A stretch of 40,390 bases of DNA from Marinobacter halodurans (GTDB taxonomy: Bacteria > Pseudomonadota > Gammaproteobacteria > Pseudomonadales > Oleiphilaceae). This document shows positions 17,310 through 25,521 of this stretch, piece after piece. Below the pieces are notes generated by a model, which did not search any database, was not told where the DNA came from, and worked only from the letters and a program-made list of their open reading frames with translations. The stretch spans positions 1-40,390 of the forward strand of contig NZ_SJDL01000045.1 in NCBI RefSeq assembly GCF_004327985.1, in the 5' to 3' direction. Each line of letters opens with the position of its first letter. Position 1 is the first letter of the stretch. Made by a program: the position numbers and the translations under genes.

Positions 17310-18212
17310 TTATGAACTGGCCTTGATGTGGGTGGTTACCGCATCCACCACATCGGGATGCCAGAGCAGGCGATGATGACCCAGTCCGCGGGTCTGGAAT
17401 ACGGCGGCGCCGGACCAGGCGGTTCGCACGCGCTCACTCTGGGCCGGCGGCACGTGCTGGTCATCGCTATCATAAACCACCAGCCCGTTGCCGGGTAAGC
17501 CGGGGGCCAGTTGCGGAAGCGACAGCTGGTTCCACAGGTCCTCGCCAAAACGTGCCTCCATCAGTTGGCGATGATCCCGCAACACGCCGGCAGGGATTCC
17601 CAGCCTGGCCCCCAGACCATTGACCACCGATGACAGGTCGGACGGCGGCGCCAGCAGCACCAGGTATTCGGCGCCGAGGCCCCGCGTCAGTGCCCGGGCG
17701 GCGGCCACGGCCCCCAGGGAGTGGGCCAGGATGGCCTGCACGGGCCCGCTGCCCAGGCCGACACGCCGAACCACCTCCGCCATTTCAAAAAGATCGGTCT
17801 GCGAGCCCTGGGCGCGACCGTGGCCCGGCGCATCGAACAGCACCACCCGGTAGCCGGCGGCCACTAATGGTTTGACGTAGGCACCGAACTGGATACCCGC
17901 GCCGGACCAGCCATGCACGCCCAGCACCGTCGGCCCTTCGCCCCAGCTGTAGACCGGAATCGTATTGCTAACGTGGTGGAGCTGGGTGTGACTGTCGGCT
18001 TCATCCAGCAGGTATTCGTAGCGGGAGGGCATTGGCAGTCGCGAAGGACGGAAGAATTGCCGGTTCACCAGGCGGGCGGCTCCGGCCGGAGAGACACGGG
18101 CGTAAAGCGAGAGGCCCAGTTGGCGCAGTTGGTGTTTCAGCGCTGGTTTGTCGGTTCGGGGCTTGTCAGGCAGACGGGTAACGGCCGGAAAGGTTTTGAC
18201 GGGAAGGTTCAT
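17310..18212 (-). CDS. Alpha/beta hydrolase
   Basis: The 300-residue protein shows an alpha/beta-hydrolase fold: oxyanion strand G-V-H-G-W-S-G-A-G, nucleophile elbow A-H-S-L-G-A-V-A (serine about residue 157), an acidic residue in Y-D-S-D-D-Q-H-V-P, and the histidine in G-L-G-H-H-R-L-L near the C-terminus. Typical substrates are esters or lipids, but none can be assigned. There is no signal peptide. ATG 18212 faces the GlxA-type regulator divergently across a 123-bp region, so the regulator may control this gene. Confidence 0.85.
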   Translation of the reverse strand: MNLPVKTFPAVTRLPDKPRTDKPALKHQLRQLGLSLYARVSPAGAARLVNRQFFRPSRLPMPSRYEYLLDEADSHTQLHHVSNTIPVYSWGEGPTVLGVHGWSGAGIQFGAYVKPLVAAGYRVVLFDAPGHGRAQGSQTDLFEMAEVVRRVGLGSGPVQAILAHSLGAVAAARALTRGLGAEYLVLLAPPSDLSSVVNGLGARLGIPAGVLRDHRQLMEARFGEDLWNQLSLPQLAPGLPGNGLVVYDSDDQHVPPAQSERVRTAWSGAAVFQTRGLGHHRLLWHPDVVDAVTTHIKASS

Positions 18213-18293
18213 GTTAAGTGCTCCTGGCGGGATCCGCAGGGGATCTCAGTGGATGACAGGATCAGGGTACGGCTTGCCCGGGATCGTCAGGAG

Positions 18294-18307
18294 TGTCATA
18301 TTTGACA
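18294..18307. promoter_or_regulatory. Palindrome in the hydrolase/GlxA-regulator divergent promoter
   Basis: TGTCA-TATT-TGACA is a perfect 14-bp inverted repeat at 18294-18307, in an AT-rich patch 29 bases before the regulator's ATG. The TTGACA within it also resembles a -35. It is a candidate operator or overlapping promoter; no experimental support. Confidence 0.35.
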
Positions 18308-18335
18308 TATAAAATGCGAAATAGGTCATTGCGCC

Positions 18336-19346
18336 ATGATCACGGTTGCCATCGTTGCCCAGCCCTATTGCCATGCCAGCGGTGTCCACGGCGTGATGGA
18401 TTTCTTTGCCACAGCGAACTACTGCGGCCGCAGGACCTCCGAGCAGCCCCTGTTTGAATGCCACATCGTGACGGCGGACGATGAGCCGGTGCGGGGCTAC
18501 AGCGGCGCGCTGGTGACGCCGACGACACGCCGCGAAGCCCTCAAGCCGGATCTGATCGTGGTGGGGTCCGCGTTGGAAGCGGTGGTGGTCGAGAGTTATG
18601 TCGAGCGCTCGCTGGCCCATGCCCGGCCCCTGTTCGACTGGCTGCGTTCGGCGTCGGACCAGGGCGCCCTCCTGGCAAGTGTCTGTACCGGCAGTTTCGT
18701 GCTTGCGGAGGCGGGGCTGCTGGAAGGCGTGGCCGCCACGACTCATTGGCGCGCAGCGGGCCTTTTCCGCCAGCGCTACCCGGGCGTGCGACTGGAAGTG
18801 GACCAGATCCTTGTGGATAACGGCCAGGTGATCTGCGCCGGTGGCGCGTCGGCGTTTTCCGACCTGTGCCTGTACCTGGTGGAGCGGCTCGCCTCGCCGG
18901 CGGTGGCGCTGGCCTGCAGCAAGCTGCTGGTGCTGGATAACCGGCGGATGGAGCAGACGCCCTACATGCGCTTCTACGGTCACAAGGCGCATCAGGACGC
19001 GTCGATCCTCAAGGCGCAGGCCTGGCTGGAAGCCCATTACGCGGAGCCGGTGGCCATCGACCAGGTGGCCGATATCGCCGCGCTGGGGCCGAGAACGTTC
19101 AAGCGACGCTTCAAGGACGCTACCGGGGAGCCCCCCATCGGCTACCTGCAGCAACTGCGGATCGAAGCCGCCAAGCATTTCCTGGAGTCGAGCCGGGACC
19201 AGACGGCACAGATCATCTGGCGGGTCGGCTACGAAGACGCCTCGTCCTTCCGCCGCCTGTTCAAACGTTCCGTCGGCTGCACGATGGAGCAATACCGAAA
19301 ACGGTTCAGCTACGTGGTGCCCTCGACATTGGCGGCTGCCGGGTAG
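18336..19346 (+). CDS. GlxA-family AraC-type transcriptional regulator
   Basis: The 336-residue protein has a DJ-1/PfpI (class I amidotransferase-like) N-terminal domain, with A-S-V-C-T-G-S-F-V-L-A-E-A-G-L-L near residues 112-127 and T-T-H-W near 133-136. A C-terminal AraC double helix-turn-helix covers about residues 228-325 (V-A-I-D-Q-V-A-D-I-A, R-T-F-K-R-R-F, G-Y-E-D-A-S-S-F-R-R-L-F). This is the GlxA/FtrA/ArgR-like class that senses amino-acid or quaternary-amine derived ligands. ATG 18336 starts the family's typical V-A-I-V motif. It is divergent from the alpha/beta hydrolase gene and probably regulates it and itself. Confidence 0.93.
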   Translation: MITVAIVAQPYCHASGVHGVMDFFATANYCGRRTSEQPLFECHIVTADDEPVRGYSGALVTPTTRREALKPDLIVVGSALEAVVVESYVERSLAHARPLFDWLRSASDQGALLASVCTGSFVLAEAGLLEGVAATTHWRAAGLFRQRYPGVRLEVDQILVDNGQVICAGGASAFSDLCLYLVERLASPAVALACSKLLVLDNRRMEQTPYMRFYGHKAHQDASILKAQAWLEAHYAEPVAIDQVADIAALGPRTFKRRFKDATGEPPIGYLQQLRIEAAKHFLESSRDQTAQIIWRVGYEDASSFRRLFKRSVGCTMEQYRKRFSYVVPSTLAAAG

Positions 19347-19495
19347 GGCTGGCGGCTTGGGATGGCCCAGGTGGGCTTGTACTGAAGATGGCGTCGGCCT
19401 AATCTTCCTGAACAGGCCAAGGGGAAGTTGCCTGCAACCGTGTCCGAAATGTCACCATGTCACCGTACATCCTCCACGGAAAAGGAGTGGTTGCC

Positions 19496-19903
19496 ATGCC
19501 CGATGTTCCCGTTACATCCATTCTGGTTATCGCCTCAACATCCACAGCCGCCAATGCGGGATCCAACATGTTCCTGGAGGTTATGATCCCGCAGGTCGCA
19601 GCCTCCGAAGTCTCGCTGCCCGGCTCGCCGGGATCGACCCAGGTCATTACCATGCCGGCCTCCGGCACCAAGACGTTCAGCGAAATCACGCCGGCGGATA
19701 TCACGCTCAGTACCGAACCACCAAATGAAGGGGATGCCTGGCTGCCGTCGGCGTTCTATGTTCTCGGCAAGGGGGATACCGGCGATTACGAAGTGATCTG
19801 CGCCATCCCGGTGTGGCCCACCGATGTCTGGCTGAGCGAGGATCCCAACGATCCCAATGCCTATTCGGCCGTGACGCTGGACCAGGTGTTGAGCCACGTG
19901 TGA
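19496..19903 (+). CDS. Small protein of unknown function, possibly PLAT-like
   Basis: The 135-residue product from ATG 19496 (AAAGGAG 8 bases upstream) is acidic, rich in S, T, P and V, and has no signal peptide or transmembrane segment. Its opening MPDVPVTSILVIASTSTAAN continues A-G-S-N-M-F-L-E-V. Such a strand, T-x-x-x-A-G-(S/T)-x-x-x-(V/L)-x-(V/I) pattern, is seen in PLAT/LH2 beta-sandwich domains, but the match is weak. I do not recognise the family with confidence. A 30-base palindrome follows the stop codon. Confidence 0.6.
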   Translation: MPDVPVTSILVIASTSTAANAGSNMFLEVMIPQVAASEVSLPGSPGSTQVITMPASGTKTFSEITPADITLSTEPPNEGDAWLPSAFYVLGKGDTGDYEVICAIPVWPTDVWLSEDPNDPNAYSAVTLDQVLSHV

Positions 19904-19941
19904 GCCGGGCGCTCGTCCCGGCCTGTTGACCGATGCCGTTG

Positions 19942-19971
19942 CCGACGGCCGGCGTTAACGCCGGCTGTCGG
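19942..19971. terminator. Bidirectional hairpin between convergent genes
   Basis: An 18-bp perfect palindrome GCCGGCGTTAACGCCGGC (19948-19965) extends with CCGACG/TGTCGG arms to a 30-base hairpin, ending at the last base before the tpm stop codon. It lies between two converging genes, so it probably ends transcription from both sides, although no U-run is present. Confidence 0.55.
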
Positions 19972-20634
19972 TCATGCCTTGCGACGCAAACGGAATACGC
20001 TTTCGGATCCGTTGTTCAGCCCTTTGCGTTTGGCAAACGGGTGATCTTTCTCCAGCGGGTTGGTCAGGATGTGGTCGATCTCGAATTCATCGCCGAACAG
20101 GGCGTGAACCTCGTCCGGACTGACGTTGAACGGCGGGCCTTTCATCTCGCCCGGGTCGTAATCCAGGGTGATCAGCAGGATGGCAGCCTGATCCGGCAGG
20201 ATGGCCTCGAGGTGTTCGGCATAGTCCCGGCGCATGGCCGGGGGCAGGGCGATGAGTGCTGCCCGGTCATAGACCAGACGCACGTGGCGGACATCGTCGG
20301 GGACCAACTGGAAGAAATCGCCGCACCAGAGTTGCAGCTCATCGTCGTGGATGTAGCGGGTGAAAGGTTGCGCCGGCAATACGCGGGCCTTGGCTCCGGC
20401 TTCCTCGAAGAAGTCCTTGCAGGCGATGGCACTCAGCTCGATGCCTATCACCGGATGCCCCCTGTCGTGCAGCCACCACAGGTCCTTTGATTTGCCACAC
20501 AGGGGAACGAGGACCGTCTCGTTGCCGTGGTGGACCATTTCGGGCCAGTGCTCGTGAAGATAGCGGTTGACTGTCCCCTCGTGGAAACCGATTTCCTGGT
20601 TTTCCCAGCGGGCGTGCCAGAATTCATGCTCCAT
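19972..20634 (-). CDS. tpm: Thiopurine S-methyltransferase
   Basis: The 220-residue protein has the bacterial TPMT pattern: MEHEFWHARWENQEIGFHEG at the start, V-P-L-C-G-K-S-K-D-L-W-W-L as the SAM-binding glycine-rich strand (about residues 42-54), and Y-D-R-A-A-L-I-A-L-P-P near 145. Length agrees with the family (~215-220 aa). It transfers a methyl group from S-adenosylmethionine to thiol or related selenium/tellurium compounds; in Pseudomonas homologues this is linked to tellurite and selenium methylation. AGGAGGTTGGCC precedes ATG 20634. It stands alone. Confidence 0.95.
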   Translation of the reverse strand: MEHEFWHARWENQEIGFHEGTVNRYLHEHWPEMVHHGNETVLVPLCGKSKDLWWLHDRGHPVIGIELSAIACKDFFEEAGAKARVLPAQPFTRYIHDDELQLWCGDFFQLVPDDVRHVRLVYDRAALIALPPAMRRDYAEHLEAILPDQAAILLITLDYDPGEMKGPPFNVSPDEVHALFGDEFEIDHILTNPLEKDHPFAKRKGLNNGSESVFRLRRKA

Positions 20635-20857
20635 CGGCCAACCTCCTGCTTGTGATTTGCCAAACAGTATGGACCCGGATCGCGTCCGGTGTAAGTGGGT
20701 ACCGGAACATTCAGATCAACGATCCGGTCAGGCGTTCCATGATTGGGTCTGCCACGAATGCTTCTGTCGTTTTTGTCATGATGGAGGACGTGAAGCCGAC
20801 CTGGCGAGCGTGTAATCTGTTGGCAATACTGACATTTGCCGCCAGGGACACCTGCCT

Positions 20858-21820
20858 ATGAAAGCCGTTTTCCTCGATGCCGCCACACTGGGTCACGATG
20901 TCGATCTCGCGCCGATCCGGGAGGCTGTCGACGAGTTGGTCCAGTACGAACAGACCTCGCCGGATCAGGTGGACGAGCGGATCGCGGGCTTCGATACCGT
21001 GATCACCAACAAGGTGGTGCTGGGTGAGGCAAACTTCGACGCTCATCCTGAAGTGCGCCATGTTGTGGTCACCGCTACGGGTACCAACAACATCGATCTG
21101 GAGGCGGCCAGGACACGTGGAATCAAGGTGGTCAATGCCATCCGCTACGGCCGCGCGTCCGTCGCCCAGCACACCATGACCCTGATCCTGGCGCTGGCCA
21201 CGCGGCTGATCGACTACCACCAGGATGTCGGCGCGGGGTGCTGGGAGCAAAGTAGCCAGTTCTGCCTGATGGACCACCCCATCATGGAGCTGGAAGGCAA
21301 GACCCTGGGCATTGTCGGTTATGGTGACCTGGGGCAGGGGGTTGCCGAGCTGGCAAAGGCTTTCGGCATGAACATCCTGCTGGCCACCCGGCCGGGGCAG
21401 ACGCCGGGCGAAGTGGACGGTTATCCCCGCATCCCACTGGACGACCTGTTGCCGAGGGTTGATGTGCTGTCCCTGCATTGCCTGCTGACTGAAGAGACCC
21501 GCAACCTGATCGATGCCGACGCGCTGTCGAACATGCAGACGCACGCGTTGCTGATAAACACCAGTCGCGGCGGCCTGGTGGACGAGAAGGCGCTGGCCGA
21601 CGCCCTGCGCAAGGGCCGTATCGGCGGCGCCGGCTTCGACGTACTCACCGAGGAGCCGCCGGCCAATGGCAATGTGCTGCTGTCGCCGGACATTCCCAAC
21701 CTCATCGTCACACCGCATTGCGCCTGGGCGAGCAAGGAGGCTCGCCAGCGAATGGTGCAGTTGACGGCGCAGAATCTGGAAGGGATCAGGAGTGGCTCCC
21801 AGTCGCGCTGGGTGGTGTGA
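20858..21820 (+). CDS. D-2-hydroxyacid dehydrogenase (glycerate dehydrogenase-like)
   Basis: The 320-residue NAD(H)-dependent enzyme has the nucleotide-binding motif G-Y-G-D-L-G-Q-G (about residues 153-160), a catalytic-type arginine R237 in N-T-S-R-G-G-L-V-D-E, and the catalytic histidine H287 in T-P-H-C-A-W-A-S-K-E-A-R. These features place it with HprA-type hydroxypyruvate/glycerate dehydrogenases; the reaction would be reduction of a 2-keto acid to the D-hydroxy acid. The opening M-K-A-V-F-L-D-A-A-T-L-G is typical of the group. The gene is separated from its neighbours by gaps of ~200 bases and appears to be transcribed alone. Confidence 0.93.
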   Translation: MKAVFLDAATLGHDVDLAPIREAVDELVQYEQTSPDQVDERIAGFDTVITNKVVLGEANFDAHPEVRHVVVTATGTNNIDLEAARTRGIKVVNAIRYGRASVAQHTMTLILALATRLIDYHQDVGAGCWEQSSQFCLMDHPIMELEGKTLGIVGYGDLGQGVAELAKAFGMNILLATRPGQTPGEVDGYPRIPLDDLLPRVDVLSLHCLLTEETRNLIDADALSNMQTHALLINTSRGGLVDEKALADALRKGRIGGAGFDVLTEEPPANGNVLLSPDIPNLIVTPHCAWASKEARQRMVQLTAQNLEGIRSGSQSRWVV

Positions 21821-22023
21821 AAGGGATTGGGAGGCGGCCCTGTCAAAGTCCGTTGGGTGATTTTTGCGCAAAATTTGCATTCAGACGCTAGACTTGGCAA
21901 CACAGGACAGTATCGTAACGGAATCTCGGACGGGTCATCCTTTAACGCCGGATCTGTTACGCTGCCCGTTGAATGATGCAGTCAGGCCTTCGGTGCTGAC
22001 GGACCACCACAGGAGAAACGCGT

Positions 22024-22500
22024 GTGAAGCGGATGATTTGGCCATTACTGGGTTGCTTGGTCGCCCCCTTCGTCCAGGCTGCTGGCGATCAGGTCCAAAT
22101 GCGGACGCAAGTGGATACGGACTACACGCTCAGCGAATTCACCGGGTCTCGTGGTCACACTCTTTATTTGCCGCAGCAGTCCGGTGCCGATCTGGTCTGG
22201 CGGGAACGGAATACCAGCGGCGGTGTCTACATCGGGCCCCGGGTGGGAGCCTCGCACATGGCAGATCACGATGTCGACGATGCGACTCTCAGTTCGGCCC
22301 TCGGTGTCGAAGCGGGCTACCTGCAATCCCTGGCGCCTCTGGATCCACAGTTGAAAACGCTTCAATTTGGCCTTTATTTTCGTCAGATCTACTCGAACCT
22401 CCACAATCAACGGTCCATCAGCGCCGGCTCGGTTGGGCAGGATGTCGATGGCGACGGTCAGTCCGAACTGGGCCTGCAATTCCTCTGGCAGCCTGAATAG
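22024..22500 (+). CDS. Small exported protein of unknown function
   Basis: The 158-residue product starts at GTG 22024, 8 bases after AGGAG (22011-22015); ATG 22033 is an alternative. A signal peptide is clear (K-R-M-I-W, P-L-L-G-C-L-V-A-P-F, cleavage near V-Q-A-A). The mature part alternates polar and aromatic or hydrophobic residues (Y-T-L-S-E-F, H-T-L-Y-L, L-Q-F-G-L-Y-F-R-Q-I-Y) and ends E-L-G-L-Q-F-L-W-Q-P-E, which suggests beta strands and perhaps an outer-membrane association. It contains D-V-D-G-D-G-Q-S, a possible Ca-binding loop. I do not recognise the family. Confidence 0.65.
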   Translation: MKRMIWPLLGCLVAPFVQAAGDQVQMRTQVDTDYTLSEFTGSRGHTLYLPQQSGADLVWRERNTSGGVYIGPRVGASHMADHDVDDATLSSALGVEAGYLQSLAPLDPQLKTLQFGLYFRQIYSNLHNQRSISAGSVGQDVDGDGQSELGLQFLWQPE

Positions 22501-23089
22501 GGCTGCCGCCAATCCTGGGTCATTGCGGCTGTTGCTGGTGATGATCCGGGGTTGCGCCCCTGCGACGACACTCTACGCCGGTAACCTACCCCCACTTTAA
22601 TCCTTCCGGAATGGCGCGGGTCTTGTGCGTCGCCCCATACACTGACTCCCTGGCGCACTCCGGGACGATAACGCCTGGCTTTGCGCTCCCATGACAATAA
22701 CAAGACCGGTGTGTCCGGGCCTGCCCGCCACACCAAGGCGACTGTTGTGCCGGGGATGGTGCAAGACCTCCACTTGAGCCGTTCCGCGTTCGCGCAATGG
22801 ATCGCCGGCTATCGGTGGAGTCAACCATGCGTATCGCAAGCATCCGTTTTTCCCGCGTCCTGCTTTTTTTCCTCAGCGCGCTCGCTCGAGAACTACCTGC
22901 TGCGACGTCTCGATTCGATGCGCGGCTGGAACCGTCGCCACTACCTCGTCCGGTCATTGGTTCGTGCAGTAACGAGAAGGCGTCCCCATGCGTCCGTTCG
23001 CTCCTTCCGCCCGGGGCCGTTCTCGGGTACTTTCATACTATCTCTGGGCGCCCACGGGATAACCGGGGGGCGTAGCGTAGACCTGGGTT
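22501..23089. other. 589-bp region without a supported gene
   Basis: No ORF here has a good ribosome site together with convincing composition. The best small one runs from ATG 22827 (about 83 codons, basic start M-R-I-A-S-I-R-F-S-R then a hydrophobic stretch), but it then becomes low-complexity and proline/arginine-rich. The DNA is GC-rich and resembles degraded coding sequence, without a recognisable parent gene. Confidence 0.45.
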
Positions 23090-23114
23090 GTTGGGCTTCC
23101 CGCGTCAGCCCAAC
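23090..23114. repeat. REP-like hairpin
   Basis: GTTGGGCT (23090-23097) and AGCCCAAC (23107-23114) form a perfect 8-bp stem with a 9-base loop. Such GTTGGGCT...AGCCCAAC palindromes are typical of short dispersed REP-like units in many bacterial genomes; only one copy was seen here. Confidence 0.45.
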
Positions 23115-23131
23115 ATTGTATCTGTCCATAA

Positions 23132-23168
23132 AAAAGCCCCGGAGATCTTGCCGACTTCCGGGGCTTTT
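23132..23168 (-). terminator. Rho-independent terminator of ppiC
   Basis: AAAAGCCCCGGA (23132-23143) pairs perfectly with TCCGGGGCTTTT (23157-23168). On the minus strand six U residues follow (23135-23130), right after the ppiC stop at 23184. The T-run on the plus side makes it potentially bidirectional. Confidence 0.9.
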
Positions 23169-23183
23169 CAGTTACCCAACCAA

Positions 23184-23462
23184 TCAGGTACGGCTGGTCA
23201 CTTCCAAAAGGTGATAGCCAAATTGCGTCTTGATCGGCCCCTGAACCGTATTCACTTCACCGTTGAAGACCGCCTTGTCGAACTCCGGCACCATCTGGCC
23301 CGGGCCAAAGGAGCCCAGGTCGCCGCCGTTGCGGCCGGACGGGCAGTTGGAGTGGGCACGGGCGATTTCGGCAAAATCGGCGCCGTCTTCAATCTGCTTT
23401 TTCAGGTCGTTGCACTGGGCTTCGGTGTCGACGAGGATGTGGCGTGCGGTTGCTTGTGCCAT
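23184..23462 (-). CDS. ppiC: Parvulin-type peptidyl-prolyl cis-trans isomerase PpiC
   Basis: At 92 residues this is a single free parvulin domain, nearly the same length as E. coli PpiC (93 aa). The start MAQATARHILVDTEAQC has the conserved R-H-I-L-V strand. Later come F-A-E-I-A-R-A-H-S-N-C-P-S-G, G-G-D-L-G-S-F-G-P-G-Q-M-V-P-E-F and F-G-Y-H-L-L-E-V at the end, which form the active site and core. It isomerises peptidyl-proline bonds in the cytoplasm; no signal peptide. It is monocistronic and closed by a strong terminator. Confidence 0.96.
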   Translation of the reverse strand: MAQATARHILVDTEAQCNDLKKQIEDGADFAEIARAHSNCPSGRNGGDLGSFGPGQMVPEFDKAVFNGEVNTVQGPIKTQFGYHLLEVTSRT

Positions 23463-23628
23463 GATGAGGTACCTTTTCTCGATCGTTGCTGGTTGAACCG
23501 GGAATGCTGCCGCGCCATGGCGCCAGTGGCAAGCGGTTTGTGAACCAATAACGTGGATTGGCTGTCTAGCAACCTGATAAATCGCCCATTTCCCGGAATC
23601 AACGCCGAAGGACCCGGATCACCCGAGC

Positions 23629-25104
23629 ATGACGTTTTACTCGAGATCACACCGTTTGCTGGCGGCCCTGGCGCTGATCGGCCTGCTGTCCGGCTGCTCT
23701 GTGTTCCAGCAGCGGGACGAGATGGCCCGCTTCAACAGCGCCTATGACCGGGGCAACTACGGGCTGGCGGCCAGTGTCATGGCGGTCAGCGACAAGGGCG
23801 ATTCCGAGAGCAAGCACGTGCTGCAATACCTCCACCGGGGCGAGGCCCTGCGACTGGAGGGGGATTATCAGCAGTCCATCGATGCCTTCGACCGCGCCGA
23901 AGCCGGCATGAAATACCTGGACACCGAAGGTTTCGCCTCGACCGCCTCGGAAAACGTCATGTCGGTGCTGGTCAATGAGTCCACCCGGGATTATCGCGCG
24001 CTGATGTCCGAAGCTATCCTTGTGAACACCTACAAGGCGCTGTCCTTCCTGGCATTGGGCAACGACGACTACGCCCGGGTCGAGTTCAACCGGGCGGACG
24101 ATCGCACCCGCCGGGCGGTGGATTTCTTCTCCGAGGAAATTGCCGAACAGAAGCGAGCCCTGCAGAACGATCCGGTCAATGCCCGCACCGTCCAGCGCAG
24201 CATCGACAGCGGCAGCATGCGCTCCGTGATCCAGAGCAACTACGGCAATCCCTCGGCCTGGAGTGTGTACCCCGACTACATCGTGCCCGCCAGCACCTAC
24301 CTTTATGGCCTCTACTTCCTGGCCAACGACGGCTCCGATGTCCAGCGTGCGGTGACGTCACTGCAGCGGGTATCGGACATGGCACCGGGTAATGCTACGG
24401 TGAAAGCCGACGCGGATCTCGCGGAGGGTCTGGCCTCGGGTAAACTGTCGCGCCAGGATCAGCCGGACCGGGTCTGGGTGGTGTATGAGAATGGCCTGGG
24501 ACCGGTACTGGAGGAGGTCCGTTTCGACGTGCCGCTGTTCTATTCCTATCACGGCGAGCCCCAGGTGATCCTGACCGGCATTGCCCTGCCGCGTTACCGG
24601 GACCGGACTGCGGTCAGTGGTCACCTGAGCGCCAACGCGCAGGCGACGACGGCGGATTTTGCCCAGATGGGCAAAGTGATCCGGACCGAAATGCAGGAGC
24701 GGTTTCCCAGCATCCTGACCCGCGCCATTTCGGCGGCGGTGGTCAAGGGGCTGATCCAGCACAAGGCGAGTGAGTCGTTTGGCGTGGCGGGCCAACTCGG
24801 ATCGATCATCTACACCCTGGCCACCACCCAGGCGGACCTGCGCGGCTGGCAAGCCATGCCCGATCACTGGGAAGTGGCCCGGCTGGAACGTCCGGCGGAC
24901 GGGCGTGTCGAACTAACGGACACGTTGCGCGGGGATCTGGGAACGGTGAATGTCCCGGATCAACCCTACACCCTGATCTACGTGAAACGGCCTACCGCGG
25001 AAGGGCCGGCTACAGTAATGTTACTGGACCTGCAGGGAAAACGGCCGGGCGAATGCCTGCAAATGACCGGCGGTGGTACACCGGCCCGACCCTGTGCATC
25101 GTGA
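23629..25104 (+). CDS. COG3014-type lipoprotein, first gene of the lpoB operon
   Basis: The 491-residue protein begins with a lipoprotein signal peptide, lipobox L-S-G-C with cysteine 23. The following helical region, about residues 35-170, looks like TPR-type repeats (Y-D-R-G-N-Y-G-L-A-A, L-E-G-D-Y-Q-Q-S-I-D-A-F-D-R-A-E, A-L-G-N-D-D-Y-A-R-V-E-F-N-R-A). It matches the COG3014 family of lipoproteins found upstream of YcfL-LpoB in many gammaproteobacteria. The C-terminal half contains V-W-V-V-Y-E-N-G-L-G-P and ends with G-G-G-T-P-A-R-P. The function is unknown, but the linkage suggests cell-envelope assembly. The next gene starts 12 bases downstream. Confidence 0.85.
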   Translation: MTFYSRSHRLLAALALIGLLSGCSVFQQRDEMARFNSAYDRGNYGLAASVMAVSDKGDSESKHVLQYLHRGEALRLEGDYQQSIDAFDRAEAGMKYLDTEGFASTASENVMSVLVNESTRDYRALMSEAILVNTYKALSFLALGNDDYARVEFNRADDRTRRAVDFFSEEIAEQKRALQNDPVNARTVQRSIDSGSMRSVIQSNYGNPSAWSVYPDYIVPASTYLYGLYFLANDGSDVQRAVTSLQRVSDMAPGNATVKADADLAEGLASGKLSRQDQPDRVWVVYENGLGPVLEEVRFDVPLFYSYHGEPQVILTGIALPRYRDRTAVSGHLSANAQATTADFAQMGKVIRTEMQERFPSILTRAISAAVVKGLIQHKASESFGVAGQLGSIIYTLATTQADLRGWQAMPDHWEVARLERPADGRVELTDTLRGDLGTVNVPDQPYTLIYVKRPTAEGPATVMLLDLQGKRPGECLQMTGGGTPARPCAS

Positions 25105-25116
25105 CTGGAGGATCTC

Positions 25117-25521
25117 ATGACACGAGTGAAAGCCCTGATAGGCGTGATCTGCCTGTCGTTGTTGATGGCGGCCTGCGCCCCGGTGCAGCCGAAACGGGAA
25201 TACGTCCAGCGGGACGACCTGAAGGTGGACCCGGAAATTCGCCAGTCGGTCCAGGTCCAGGAGTTGCTGGACAAGCGGGTGAGCCTGCCCAATGGCGGTA
25301 GCCTGCTCCGCATCCAGTTCTCGGTCCAGGCCTATCAGGACACCGACATGGAATGGGCGGTCACCTGGTTCGACGAGGATGGCATGGTCGTGCCGGGCGT
25401 CGGCGAAGGTTACCGTCCGGTCCGCATCCTGCGGGACCAGACCCGCTTCTTTACCGCGACGGCGCCCCAGGAAAAGGCCGTCAGCTACCAGTTGCACCTG
25501 CGTGAGGACAGAGCACCATGA
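25117..25521 (+). CDS. ycfL: YcfL family (DUF1425) lipoprotein
   Basis: The 134-residue product has a lipoprotein signal peptide (M-T-R-V-K then hydrophobic L-S-L-L-M-A-A-C, lipidated cysteine near 20). A compact beta-rich domain follows, with L-L-R-I-Q-F-S-V-Q-A-Y, M-E-W-A-V-T-W-F-D-E-D-G-M and L-R-D-Q-T-R-F-F-T-A-T-A-P. This is the DUF1425/YcfL pattern. In E. coli ycfL lies directly before lpoB. GGAGG precedes ATG 25117, and the stop overlaps the lpoB ATG by 4 bases. The molecular role is not known. Confidence 0.88.
   Translation: MTRVKALIGVICLSLLMAACAPVQPKREYVQRDDLKVDPEIRQSVQVQELLDKRVSLPNGGSLLRIQFSVQAYQDTDMEWAVTWFDEDGMVVPGVGEGYRPVRILRDQTRFFTATAPQEKAVSYQLHLREDRAP

Noticed and set aside
22681-23214. 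177-codon plus-strand ORF in the gene-poor tract
   Set aside because: Runs through the REP-like hairpin and the ppiC terminator and has no protein-like pattern.
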